A program made the position numbers and the translations under genes. The notes beneath the pieces are model-generated. The model made no database searches. It saw nothing but the letters and a program-made list of their open reading frames with translations, and had not been told where the DNA came from. 34,337 bases of DNA from Actinomycetospora chibensis (lineage in GTDB: Bacteria; Actinomycetota; Actinomycetes; Mycobacteriales; Pseudonocardiaceae). Positions 24,903-31,289 of the stretch are shown in pieces (the first letter of the stretch is position 1; each line of letters begins with the position of its first letter). The stretch lies in NCBI RefSeq assembly GCF_028737215.1, contig NZ_JAQZAM010000036.1, forward strand, positions 1-34,337, read 5' to 3'.

Positions 24903-26183
24903 ATGAAGGGTCGACGGAGCAGCGGCAGCGCCGCGGTCGTGCTGGCCGGCTGCGTGGGGCTGGCGGTGATGGCTCCGGGGCTCGCGCTCGCGGCGCCGGT
25001 GGCCAGTGCGACGACGGAAGCGGAATGCGAGGCGCTCGGCTACACCTGGACCGGTGGCGTCTGCGACGACGGCGTCCTGGTGACCGACCCGGCGGACAGT
25101 GCTGACTCGGTCGACCCGGCGGACTCCGCTGACCCGGTCGACTCCGCTGACCCGGTCGACCCGGTCGACCCGGTCGACCCTGTCGACCCGGTCGACCCGG
25201 CGGACCCGGTCGACCCGGCGGACCCGGTCGACCCGGTCGACCCGGCGGACCCGGTCGACCCGGCGGACCCTGTCGACCCGGTCGACCCGGTCTACCCGGT
25301 CGACCCGGCGGACCCGGTCGACCCGGCGGACCCGGCGGACCCGGCGGACCCGGCGGACCCGGTCGACCCGGTTGACCCGGCGGACCCGGTCGACCCGGTC
25401 GACCCGGTCGACCCGGCGGACTCCGCTGACCCGGTCGACCCGGCGGACCCGGCGGACTCCGCTGACCCGGCTGACCCGGCCGAGCAGGAGGCGCCAGCCA
25501 CCGAGGACGACATCAAGGACGCTGTCCCGGACGTGCAGGAGGACATCGACAACCTGCTGCCTGGCACGAACAAGATCGGGCTCCCGAACCTGCCGACGAT
25601 CCCGCAGCCTGTGGACGGCAAGTTCGACAACGTCAACGACGCCTGCCTGAACGCGATCTCGCAGCTGAAGTTCCCCGCCGGGACGTCGGGCCTCGGGAAC
25701 CTCAGCAACCAGCTGCAGGACTTCTGCCGCGGTCTGGACACGACCGACGTGCACGTCTGCCTCGAGCACCTGCGTGACGTGGTCAAGCACCTCTGCCCGA
25801 CCGTGATCGAGTACAACACCACGATCAACTTCGTCAACACGCACGTGTCGTACGAGTGGTGGGGCGCCTACTGGCACCACCGCTACGACGTCGACTGCGA
25901 CGAGCTGACCTACGACGAGGCCAACGCGATCCTCGACTGGGACCGTTCGGACCCGTTCCGTCTGGACCGTGACGACGACGGCGAGGCCTGCGAGGCCAAC
26001 GCCCACGGCGACGACGTCGAGACCGTCGTGTACGACAGCTACCCCGTCGGCGGTGTCGCGACCGGCGACGGCAGCACGGACTCCGGCGCCTCGGGTGTCG
26101 AGGTCGCGCTGGCGGCCGGCGCGCTCGGCGGCCTCGGTGTGACCGGCCTGGCCCTCGTCCGGCGCTTCGCGCGGCAGGGCTGA
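24903..26183 (+). CDS. Long-stalked excalibur-domain surface protein
   Basis: The 426-residue secreted protein has a signal peptide (about 1-36, ALAAPVASA). A small Cys loop ([13 protein letters not shown], 42-54) is followed by 44 consecutive tripeptides of type D-P/S-V/A (62-193) and a Cys-containing helical region (about 200-300). Its excalibur domain (about 335-370) contains YDVDCDEL and [11 protein letters not shown]. The C-terminus repeats the layout of the divergent partner: [12 protein letters not shown] (380-391), a hydrophobic helix (about 399-419) and RRFARQG. The acidic, proline-rich repeat should form an extended stalk that crosses the wall. AGGGGAG precedes the ATG. A class F sortase starts 4 bp after its stop. 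Confidence 0.87.
   Translation: MKGRRSSGSAAVVLAGCVGLAVMAPGLALAAPVASATTEAECEALGYTWTGGVCDDGVLVTDPADSADSVDPADSADPVDSADPVDPVDPVDPVDPVDPADPVDPADPVDPVDPADPVDPADPVDPVDPVYPVDPADPVDPADPADPADPADPVDPVDPADPVDPVDPVDPADSADPVDPADPADSADPADPAEQEAPATEDDIKDAVPDVQEDIDNLLPGTNKIGLPNLPTIPQPVDGKFDNVNDACLNAISQLKFPAGTSGLGNLSNQLQDFCRGLDTTDVHVCLEHLRDVVKHLCPTVIEYNTTINFVNTHVSYEWWGAYWHHRYDVDCDELTYDEANAILDWDRSDPFRLDRDDDGEACEANAHGDDVETVVYDSYPVGGVATGDGSTDSGASGVEVALAAGALGGLGVTGLALVRRFARQG
25086..25481 (+). repeat. 44-unit 9-bp repeat encoding Asp-Pro-(Val/Ala)
   Basis: The repeat is in frame inside the excalibur gene, with units GACCCGGTC or GACCCGGCG and a few GACTCCGCT or GACAGTGCT variants (DSA). Unit 24 begins with TAC, giving YPV by a single base change from GAC. 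Near-identical units make copy-number change by slippage likely. All reading frames stay open across it, which creates false antisense ORFs. Confidence 0.95.
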
Positions 26184-26187
26184 TCCC

Positions 26188-26838
26188 ATGGGCACCGTGA
26201 TGGACCGCAAGGACGAGAAGACCGGCACGCACGGGACCACCAAGGCGGCGATCGCCGTCGTCGCGGTCCTCGGGCTGCTGCTCGTGGTGGCCTACGTGAT
26301 GGGCAACCCCTCGCAGCGGACCGGCCCGACGAGCGTCGCGCTGCCGGCGCAGCGCACGGCCGTTGCGCTGCCGCTCCAGGCCTCCGGCACGACGAACCTC
26401 CAGGTCCCGTCGATCGGGGTGGACACCCGGCAGCTCACCGAGCTGGGCCAGACCGAGGACCGGCGCCTCGAGGTGCCGAGCGACGCCACGACCGTCGGCC
26501 ACTACGCGGGCGGCGCGGCACCCGGCGAGCGGGGTCCGGCGGTCTACGCCTCGCACGTGAACTACCGCGGGGTCGACGGCGGCTTCGCCCGCCTCGCGGA
26601 GGTCGAGGCCGGTGACCAGGTGCTCGTCGAGCGCCAGGACGGGGTCACCGTCGTCTACGCCGTCGACCGGGTCGACATGGTCCCGAAGGACGCGTTCCCG
26701 ACCGCCCAGGTCTACGGGCCGACCAGCGGCCCGGAGCTGCGCCTCATCACCTGCGGCGGGGAGTTCGACGCCGACGTCCGCAGCTACGAGGACAACGTGG
26801 TCGTGTACGCCCGCGCGGTGGAGGCCTACCGGGCGTAA
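26188..26838 (+). CDS. Class F sortase (copy 3)
   Basis: The 216-residue sortase has a cytoplasmic Lys/Asp-rich start, a membrane helix (about 20-38) and a catalytic domain with VPSIGV, YASHVN (His123), LITCGG (Cys189) and Arg198 in VRSYEDN. It diverges from copies 1 and 2 outside the core and has no VEVHRDDDTTAVF block. Only 4 bp separate it from the long-stalked excalibur gene, so the pair is one unit. The ribosome binding site is weak and ATG 26200 is an alternative start. A strong hairpin follows the gene. Confidence 0.9.
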   Translation: MGTVMDRKDEKTGTHGTTKAAIAVVAVLGLLLVVAYVMGNPSQRTGPTSVALPAQRTAVALPLQASGTTNLQVPSIGVDTRQLTELGQTEDRRLEVPSDATTVGHYAGGAAPGERGPAVYASHVNYRGVDGGFARLAEVEAGDQVLVERQDGVTVVYAVDRVDMVPKDAFPTAQVYGPTSGPELRLITCGGEFDADVRSYEDNVVVYARAVEAYRA

Positions 26839-26855
26839 GCGGCGACGTAGCGACG

Positions 26856-26888
26856 ACGGCCGGGCCCCGGGGCAGGGGGCCCGGCCGT
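26856..26888 (+). terminator. Hairpin terminator after sortase copy 3
   Basis: A 13-bp perfect stem (26856-26868 with 26876-26888) and a 7-base loop are followed by a TC-rich stretch. It ends the excalibur-sortase unit 18 bp after the stop codon. Confidence 0.85.
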
Positions 26889-26896
26889 TCTCGCTT

Positions 26897-26945
26897 CTCA
26901 GGCCCCGCACAGGCCGCGGTCAGCCGGACCACACCCGCCGCACGG
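26897..26945 (+). promoter_or_regulatory. Five phased CACAG-like repeats upstream of PAP2
   Basis: CTCAG at 26897, CACAG at 26908, GTCAG at 26919, CACAC at 26930 and CACGG at 26941 are all exactly 11 bp apart. The first is 61 bp upstream of the ATG at 26958. This is the longest in-phase array of the five in the window. Confidence 0.7.
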
Positions 26946-26957
26946 ACCGTGGGGATC

Positions 26958-27617
26958 ATGACCACCCTCGCGACCGCCCCGACGGAGCCTCTCCTCGATG
27001 CGCCGGCACGGAACGACAGGCGCGGGGGGACCGTCGCTGCGGGCACCGCGGTGCTCCTCGGGATCGCGGCGGTGATCGGCTCCTACGTCGTCGCCGTGCT
27101 CGACCCGACCGGCCGGGCCCTCGACGACGCCGTGCTGCGGACGGCCACCGGGCTGGGCCTGCGCGGCGAGGGCCTCGGGGTGCTCGAGCTCGTCGGCATC
27201 CCCTCGGTGGGCCTGGCGGTGGTCGTCCTCGCCGGCCTCGCGCTCGTTCGCGGGCGGGGCGATCGGGCCCTGACGGTGGTCGCCCTCGTGGTCGGCGCCC
27301 AGGTGGTGACCCAGTTCCTCAAGGCCGGGCTCGTCCGCCCCGACTCCACCGAGGGCAACTCCCTGCCCAGCGGCCATGTCACGCTCGTCGCCTCGCTCGG
27401 CGTCGCCCTCGTGCTCGTCGTGCCGCGGTTGCTCCGGCCGCTCGCCGGGCTGGCCGCGCTCGCGGTGACCGGCCTCGCCGGGGTCGCGACGATCGTCGCC
27501 GGCTGGCACCGGCCCAGCGACGTCGTCGCTGCGCTCGGGGTCGTCGCGGCGACGACCGGCGTCCTCACCCTCGTGGGGGCGGTGCTCCGGGGGCGACGGC
27601 GTCCACGATCTGGATGA
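26958..27617 (+). CDS. PAP2-family membrane phosphatase
   Basis: The 219-residue protein has about six hydrophobic segments and PAP2 motifs: LKAGLVRPDS (122-130, phosphatase motif 1), PSGH (137-140) and GWHRPSDV (motif 3 with His184 and Asp188). The usual Arg before motif 3 is absent (TIVAGWH) and motif 1 is shortened (K-x4-RP), so activity may differ from classic phosphatidate phosphatases. The family dephosphorylates lipid phosphates or polyprenyl pyrophosphates at the membrane surface, which would recycle the carrier used by the glycosyltransferases here. The ATG at 26958 sits in the ggGATCATG context shared with two other regulon genes. Its 3' end overlaps the convergent methyltransferase by 53 bp. 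Confidence 0.85.
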   Translation: MTTLATAPTEPLLDAPARNDRRGGTVAAGTAVLLGIAAVIGSYVVAVLDPTGRALDDAVLRTATGLGLRGEGLGVLELVGIPSVGLAVVVLAGLALVRGRGDRALTVVALVVGAQVVTQFLKAGLVRPDSTEGNSLPSGHVTLVASLGVALVLVVPRLLRPLAGLAALAVTGLAGVATIVAGWHRPSDVVAALGVVAATTGVLTLVGAVLRGRRRPRSG

Positions 27618-28329
27618 GCCCGTCGTGCGGGGTCGAGACGCGCACGAAGCCGTGCCGGACGAGGGCGTCGGCGAGCTCCCCGCGGCGGAACAGGCGGGCC
27701 TGACCCCCGCGGGCCAGGAGCTCGGTGGTGAACCGGAACGGTCCGGGCGCGTGGCCGGGCACGGCGGCGGCGAGGCGGCCGCCCGGTCGCAGCACCCGCG
27801 CGATCTCGATCAGTGCGGTGTCGAGGTCGGGCACCAGGTGCAGGCACAGCGAGCAGGACACGGCGTCGACGACGGCGTCGCGCAACGGCAGCGACATCGC
27901 GTCGGCGCGGACGAGGACGGCGTTCTCCGCGGTGACGGCCTTCGCCGCGCGGGTGAGCATGGCCGGGGAGAGGTCGGCGCCCACGACCAGCCCGCGCGGC
28001 CCCACCGCGTCGGCGAGGTGGCGGGTGAGCGTCCCGGGTCCGCAGGCCAGGTCGAGCACCGTGTCGCCCTCGAGGAGGTCGAGCCGTCGCGCGACGTCGT
28101 AGAAGTCGCGCACGAGGTCACCGCCGGCGAACCCCGGGACGGCGCCGCCGAACCGGTCGCCCGCGGCGAGGAGCCGGTCGTAGGCGCCGGCACCACCGCC
28201 GGTCTCCCACAGGTCCTGGACGCGACCCCGCGAGCCGGGACGACCTTCGACCAGGTCGATCCACGGCGCGCCGTCGTCCGGCGGCAGCGGGACCACGAGC
28301 AGGTCCGCGAGACGCTCGCGGGCGCTCAC
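27565..28329 (-). CDS. SAM-dependent class I methyltransferase
   Basis: The 254-residue protein has a UbiE/Methyltransf_11-like Rossmann fold: motif I VLDLACGPGTLTRHL, GADLSPAMLTRA (motif II acidic end), VRADAMSLPLRDAVVDAVSCSLCLHLV and EIARVLRPGGRLAAAVP. The N-terminal 90 residues form a helical cap region. The substrate is unknown, perhaps a lipid or quinone. The GTG at 28329 overlaps the stop of the WS/DGAT gene by 4 bp, so the pair is translationally coupled and lipid chemistry is likely. Confidence 0.88.
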   Translation of the reverse strand: MSARERLADLLVVPLPPDDGAPWIDLVEGRPGSRGRVQDLWETGGGAGAYDRLLAAGDRFGGAVPGFAGGDLVRDFYDVARRLDLLEGDTVLDLACGPGTLTRHLADAVGPRGLVVGADLSPAMLTRAAKAVTAENAVLVRADAMSLPLRDAVVDAVSCSLCLHLVPDLDTALIEIARVLRPGGRLAAAVPGHAPGPFRFTTELLARGGQARLFRRGELADALVRHGFVRVSTPHDGLIQIVDAVAPGAPPPRG

Positions 28330-29831
28330 CCGGCGTCGTTTCCGGAGCCCCGCACCGCCGCACGCAGCGCCTCGAACTCCTCGACGACGGCGTCGGCGAG
28401 CGTGTGGAGATCGGGCATCAGCTCGGCGCAGGCCAGGAGCCCGATGTCGAGCTGGTCGACGTAGCTCTGGACCGTGATGTTCAGGCCCACCGGGTCGGCG
28501 ACCGCCGAGACCGGGATGTAGTGGGTCATCTGGGCGCCGCCCAGGTACAGCGGCTCCCGTGGTCCCGGCACGTTGGACACGACGGTGTTGAACGGGGCCG
28601 GGGCGACCGTGCTCCACCGGGTCAGCGCGCGGCTCACCGCGGTGACGGTGGCGGGCACGCCCAGCCCCGCCGCGTCGGGCGTGAGCTCGCCCGGTAACGC
28701 GGCGAACACCTGCTTGGCGACGCGCAGCGCGTCGTGCGCCGCGCCCAGACGCGCGAGCGGGTCGTCGATGTCGGTGGGCAGCGCCGCCACGGTCGCCGAC
28801 ACCCGGTTGGTCCACTGCTCGTCCTCGTCACCCTCGCGCAGCGACACCGGGATCATCGCGGTGAGGGGCTGGTCGGGCAGCTCACCGCGCTCGAGCAGCC
28901 ACCGTCGCAGCCCGCCTCCGCACAGGGACACCACGACGTCGTTGATCGTCGCGCCGGCCTCCTTCCCGACGGCCTTGACCTCCGCCAGCGGGAGGGTGCG
29001 GTGCACGAACTTCCGGTAGCGGCTGACCGGGGCGTTGAACGGGGTGGGCGGCGTGACGAGCGGGGGCAGGCGGGGGAGGTCGTGCTCGGGATCGCGCTCG
29101 CGGCCGACGTTGAGCACCGAGCCCAGGGGGCCCCGCAGGCTCCCGCGCACCTTGTCGGCGAGGTCGATCACCGCGGGGTTGCGGCTCGCCCGGGCCACGC
29201 TCTGGCCGGCCCGTGCCGCGAGCAGCAGCCCGCGCGCCGGGCGACGCAGCCCGTGCGCGGCGGCGCGGGCGAGGACCCCCGCGGTGGAGGGCGGCTCCTC
29301 GGAGGTCCACTCGCCCGCGTGGCTCGGGGGCTCGGCGTCGGGGACGTCGTCGAGCATGAGCTCGAGGAGGTCCGCGCCCGCGGCTCCGTCCACCGCGCTG
29401 TGATGGATCATGGTGAGGATCGCGAACCGGTCGGCTCCGCCGTCCTCTCCGGCGAGCCCCTCGATGACGTGCGAGACCCACAGCGGGTGCTCACGGTCCA
29501 TCGGCGCGGCGATCAGCCGGCCCACGAGCTGGTCGAGCTGGTCGTCGGTGCCGGGCGGGGGCACCGCGCTGTGGCGGACGTGGAAGTCGAGGTCGAAGTC
29601 GGGGTCGGCGATCCAGTAGGGATGGTCGAGCCCGAACGGCACCTCGACCAGCCGCCGCCGCAACGGCTCGAGCTGGTGCAGCCGGTCGGCGAGCTGGCGA
29701 CGCCAGGCCGGGTAGGGCGCGAAGTCGGGGTCGTCGGGCCGCTCGAGGATCAACAGCTGGCTGACGTGCAGGAACTGGTGGTCGTCCTCGAGATCGAGGA
29801 AGGCCGAGTCCAGACCGGACAGCTGCTTCAC
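28326..29831 (-). CDS. Wax ester synthase / diacylglycerol acyltransferase (WS/DGAT)
   Basis: The 501-residue protein is a bifunctional acyl-CoA acyltransferase family member. It has the canonical start QLSGLDSAFLDLE, the active-site HHxxxDG (143-149, HHSAVDG), the PLWVSHVIEG strand, VPATVTAVSRAL and the NVPGPREPLYLGGA segment. Such enzymes make triacylglycerol or wax esters from acyl-CoA at the inner membrane, the usual carbon store of actinomycetes. I chose the GTG at 29831 because GGAGGT lies upstream and the family N-terminus begins there. The methyltransferase is its overlapping downstream partner. A CACAG-T-CTGTG palindrome lies at about 29866-29876 in its leader. Confidence 0.92.
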   Translation of the reverse strand: MKQLSGLDSAFLDLEDDHQFLHVSQLLILERPDDPDFAPYPAWRRQLADRLHQLEPLRRRLVEVPFGLDHPYWIADPDFDLDFHVRHSAVPPPGTDDQLDQLVGRLIAAPMDREHPLWVSHVIEGLAGEDGGADRFAILTMIHHSAVDGAAGADLLELMLDDVPDAEPPSHAGEWTSEEPPSTAGVLARAAAHGLRRPARGLLLAARAGQSVARASRNPAVIDLADKVRGSLRGPLGSVLNVGRERDPEHDLPRLPPLVTPPTPFNAPVSRYRKFVHRTLPLAEVKAVGKEAGATINDVVVSLCGGGLRRWLLERGELPDQPLTAMIPVSLREGDEDEQWTNRVSATVAALPTDIDDPLARLGAAHDALRVAKQVFAALPGELTPDAAGLGVPATVTAVSRALTRWSTVAPAPFNTVVSNVPGPREPLYLGGAQMTHYIPVSAVADPVGLNITVQSYVDQLDIGLLACAELMPDLHTLADAVVEEFEALRAAVRGSGNDAG

Positions 29832-29964
29832 GGTGGGGGACCTCCACGTCGACGACCACGGCGGGGGCACAGTCTGTGGCCACCGGGCGTCCCGCGGCCA
29901 CCCGGCGCATGCGGGGCATCGCGATTCACCTCATCGGTGGACTCAAGTCCTCGCGACGGCCTTC

Positions 29965-30003
29965 GTAACCTCCGGACGTCACGTCCGTTGAGCGGTCCGG
30001 AGG
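29965..30003 (+). promoter_or_regulatory. GTAAC/GTCAC/GTTG element with inverted repeat
   Basis: GTAAC (29965), GTCACG (29978) and GTTGAG (29987) occur in order, with the outer two 22 bp apart. They overlap a 9-bp inverted repeat, CCTCCGGAC (29969-29977) and GTCCGGAGG (29995-30003). The segment is similar to those upstream of the 33348 and 33996 genes. It lies about 60-95 bp before the ATG at 30061. Confidence 0.5.
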
Positions 30004-30060
30004 AGTGCTCACTCGATCGGTGGTGCACGCCGGACCTCACGAGCGGACGGAGAGCCAGAC

Positions 30061-30780
30061 ATGGGACGGCACCAGTCGGCGGCGTCCTCACGTCGTGCCC
30101 GGGTCGCGCTCGGCGCGCTCCCGCTGGTCGCCACCGTCGGGGCCATCGGTGTCGGGTCCGTGGTGATGAGCCCGGCGAGCTCCGACGCGCCGCTCGGGCC
30201 GCCGAGCGTCGGCGGGGGCGCCGGGGCGCCGGCGGTCGCGCCCCCGCTCGGGCCGGGTCTCGCTCCGGCGCCGGTCACCGTTCTCGACCTCGCTGCCACG
30301 GACGGGTCGGTCGTCCCCGAGGGTGTTCCCGGCAGCACGATCGGCCGTGCCCGGACCGGGAGCGGGGGCTCCCGGGGTGACGACGCGCCGGCCTCGGGCC
30401 GCGCGACCCGCGCCGGCGCGACCGCGGGCGGCGAAGAGGTCGCCCGCACCTCATCGGGCCGCGACGTCGCGATCCCCGCGCGCGGCGGCGCCTCGGGCGG
30501 AGGGTCCACGGGCTCCGCCCCCGGCGGTGGTGGCGGCGCGGACGGTGGCGGCTCCGGCAGCGGGTCGGGCGGTTCCGGGGGAACGGCCTCGTCCGGGGGC
30601 TCGGGCTCCGGCGGCGGTGGGAGCGACGACGGCGGCGGCTCGGGCGGCTCCGGCGGCGGCGGCCTGCTCGGCGGCGTCGTGGGCGGCCTCGGCTCGACCG
30701 TGCACGGCGCGACGTCGCTGCTGTCCTTCGGCGGCGGCGACTCCGAGGGGTCGGACTCGGTCCTTTCCTTCGGCTCATGA
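30061..30780 (+). CDS. Secreted Gly/Ser-rich low-complexity protein
   Basis: The 239-residue product has a signal peptide or anchor (about 1-35, basic start then VALGALPLVATVGAIGVGSVVM). A Pro/Ala/Gly-rich middle and a long Gly/Ser/Asp repeat region (about 140-205) follow. The end is hydrophobic-acidic (GGLLGGVVGGLGSTVHGATSLLSFGGG...VLSFGS). No domain is recognised. Disordered, flexible secreted proteins of this type are common at actinomycete surfaces. GGAG lies 8 bp before the ATG. Its upstream element is shared with the two chaplin/rodlin-like genes at 33-34 kb, suggesting common control. Confidence 0.65.
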   Translation: MGRHQSAASSRRARVALGALPLVATVGAIGVGSVVMSPASSDAPLGPPSVGGGAGAPAVAPPLGPGLAPAPVTVLDLAATDGSVVPEGVPGSTIGRARTGSGGSRGDDAPASGRATRAGATAGGEEVARTSSGRDVAIPARGGASGGGSTGSAPGGGGGADGGGSGSGSGGSGGTASSGGSGSGGGGSDDGGGSGGSGGGGLLGGVVGGLGSTVHGATSLLSFGGGDSEGSDSVLSFGS

Positions 30781-30820
30781 GCCGCTCGGGCTCCGTGCCC
30801 GCCGACACATCGACCGACAA

Positions 30821-30839
30821 TATAGTTAGCTGATACAAC
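30821..30839 (+). promoter_or_regulatory. AT-rich -10 and probable MarR operator
   Basis: TATAGT at 30821-30826 is a good -10 sequence. It overlaps the imperfect inverted repeat GTTAGCTGATACAAC (30825-30839), just before the GTG at 30846. It is among the most AT-rich patches in the window. Autoregulation by the MarR protein is the normal arrangement for this gene pair. Confidence 0.55.
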
Positions 30840-30845
30840 GGCCTG

Positions 30846-31289
30846 GTGACGGCACCGACCGACGAGCGCCTGGCCACCGCGGCCGCGCTGGACACCTTCG
30901 CGGCGTGGGCGATCCGCTCCACCGCCGGGCGTGACCTCAGCCTGACGACCGCGTCCACGCTCGCGACGCTCGACCGCGACGGACCGCAGCGTCTCTCCGA
31001 CCTCGCCGTGCGCGAGGGCGTGACCCAGCCGAGCATGACCGCGCTGGTGACCCGCCTGGAGCGTGACGGTCTCGCCACGCGCGGCGCCGACCCGAGCGAC
31101 GGCCGGGCGGTCGTGGTGACGCTGACCGACGCGGGACGCGAGGTCCTCATCGCGCGGCGGACCCGGCGCGCCGCGCGTCTGGCCGAGCTGCTCGACCACC
31201 TCGAGCCCGACGAGCGCGCCGCCGTCGACGCGGCCGCCGGGGCGCTGTCACGCCTGACCCGAGCCGCACCCTCGCGAGGAGCGTCGTGA
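30846..31289 (+). CDS. MarR-family transcriptional regulator
   Basis: The 147-residue winged-helix protein has a dimerisation helix, LSLTTASTLATLDRDGPQRLSDLAVREGV, and the recognition helix TQPSMTALVTRLERDGLATRGADPSDGRAVVVTLTDAG, which is the classic MarR wing signature. It ends with the C-terminal dimer helices. Such regulators repress a neighbouring efflux gene and release on ligand binding. Its stop overlaps the GTG of the MFS gene (GTGA), so regulator and transporter are coupled. The AT-rich -10/operator sits just upstream, implying autorepression. Confidence 0.92.
   Translation: MTAPTDERLATAAALDTFAAWAIRSTAGRDLSLTTASTLATLDRDGPQRLSDLAVREGVTQPSMTALVTRLERDGLATRGADPSDGRAVVVTLTDAGREVLIARRTRRAARLAELLDHLEPDERAAVDAAAGALSRLTRAAPSRGAS

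Noticed and set aside
25086..25481. Possible CRISPR or satellite array
   Set aside because: The 9-bp units have no spacers and are in frame inside a secreted protein gene.
24294..26243. A 649-codon antisense frame with Arg-Val/Asp-Arg repeats
   Set aside because: The repeats are the reverse complement of the DP(V/A) repeat, which stays open in every frame. The sense frame has signal peptide, excalibur domain and terminal anchor.
29866..29876. CACAG-T-CTGTG palindrome upstream of the WS/DGAT gene as a further regulon site
   Set aside because: It is an inverted repeat, not a phased direct repeat, and lies about 35-45 bp from the start, unlike the five shared arrays.
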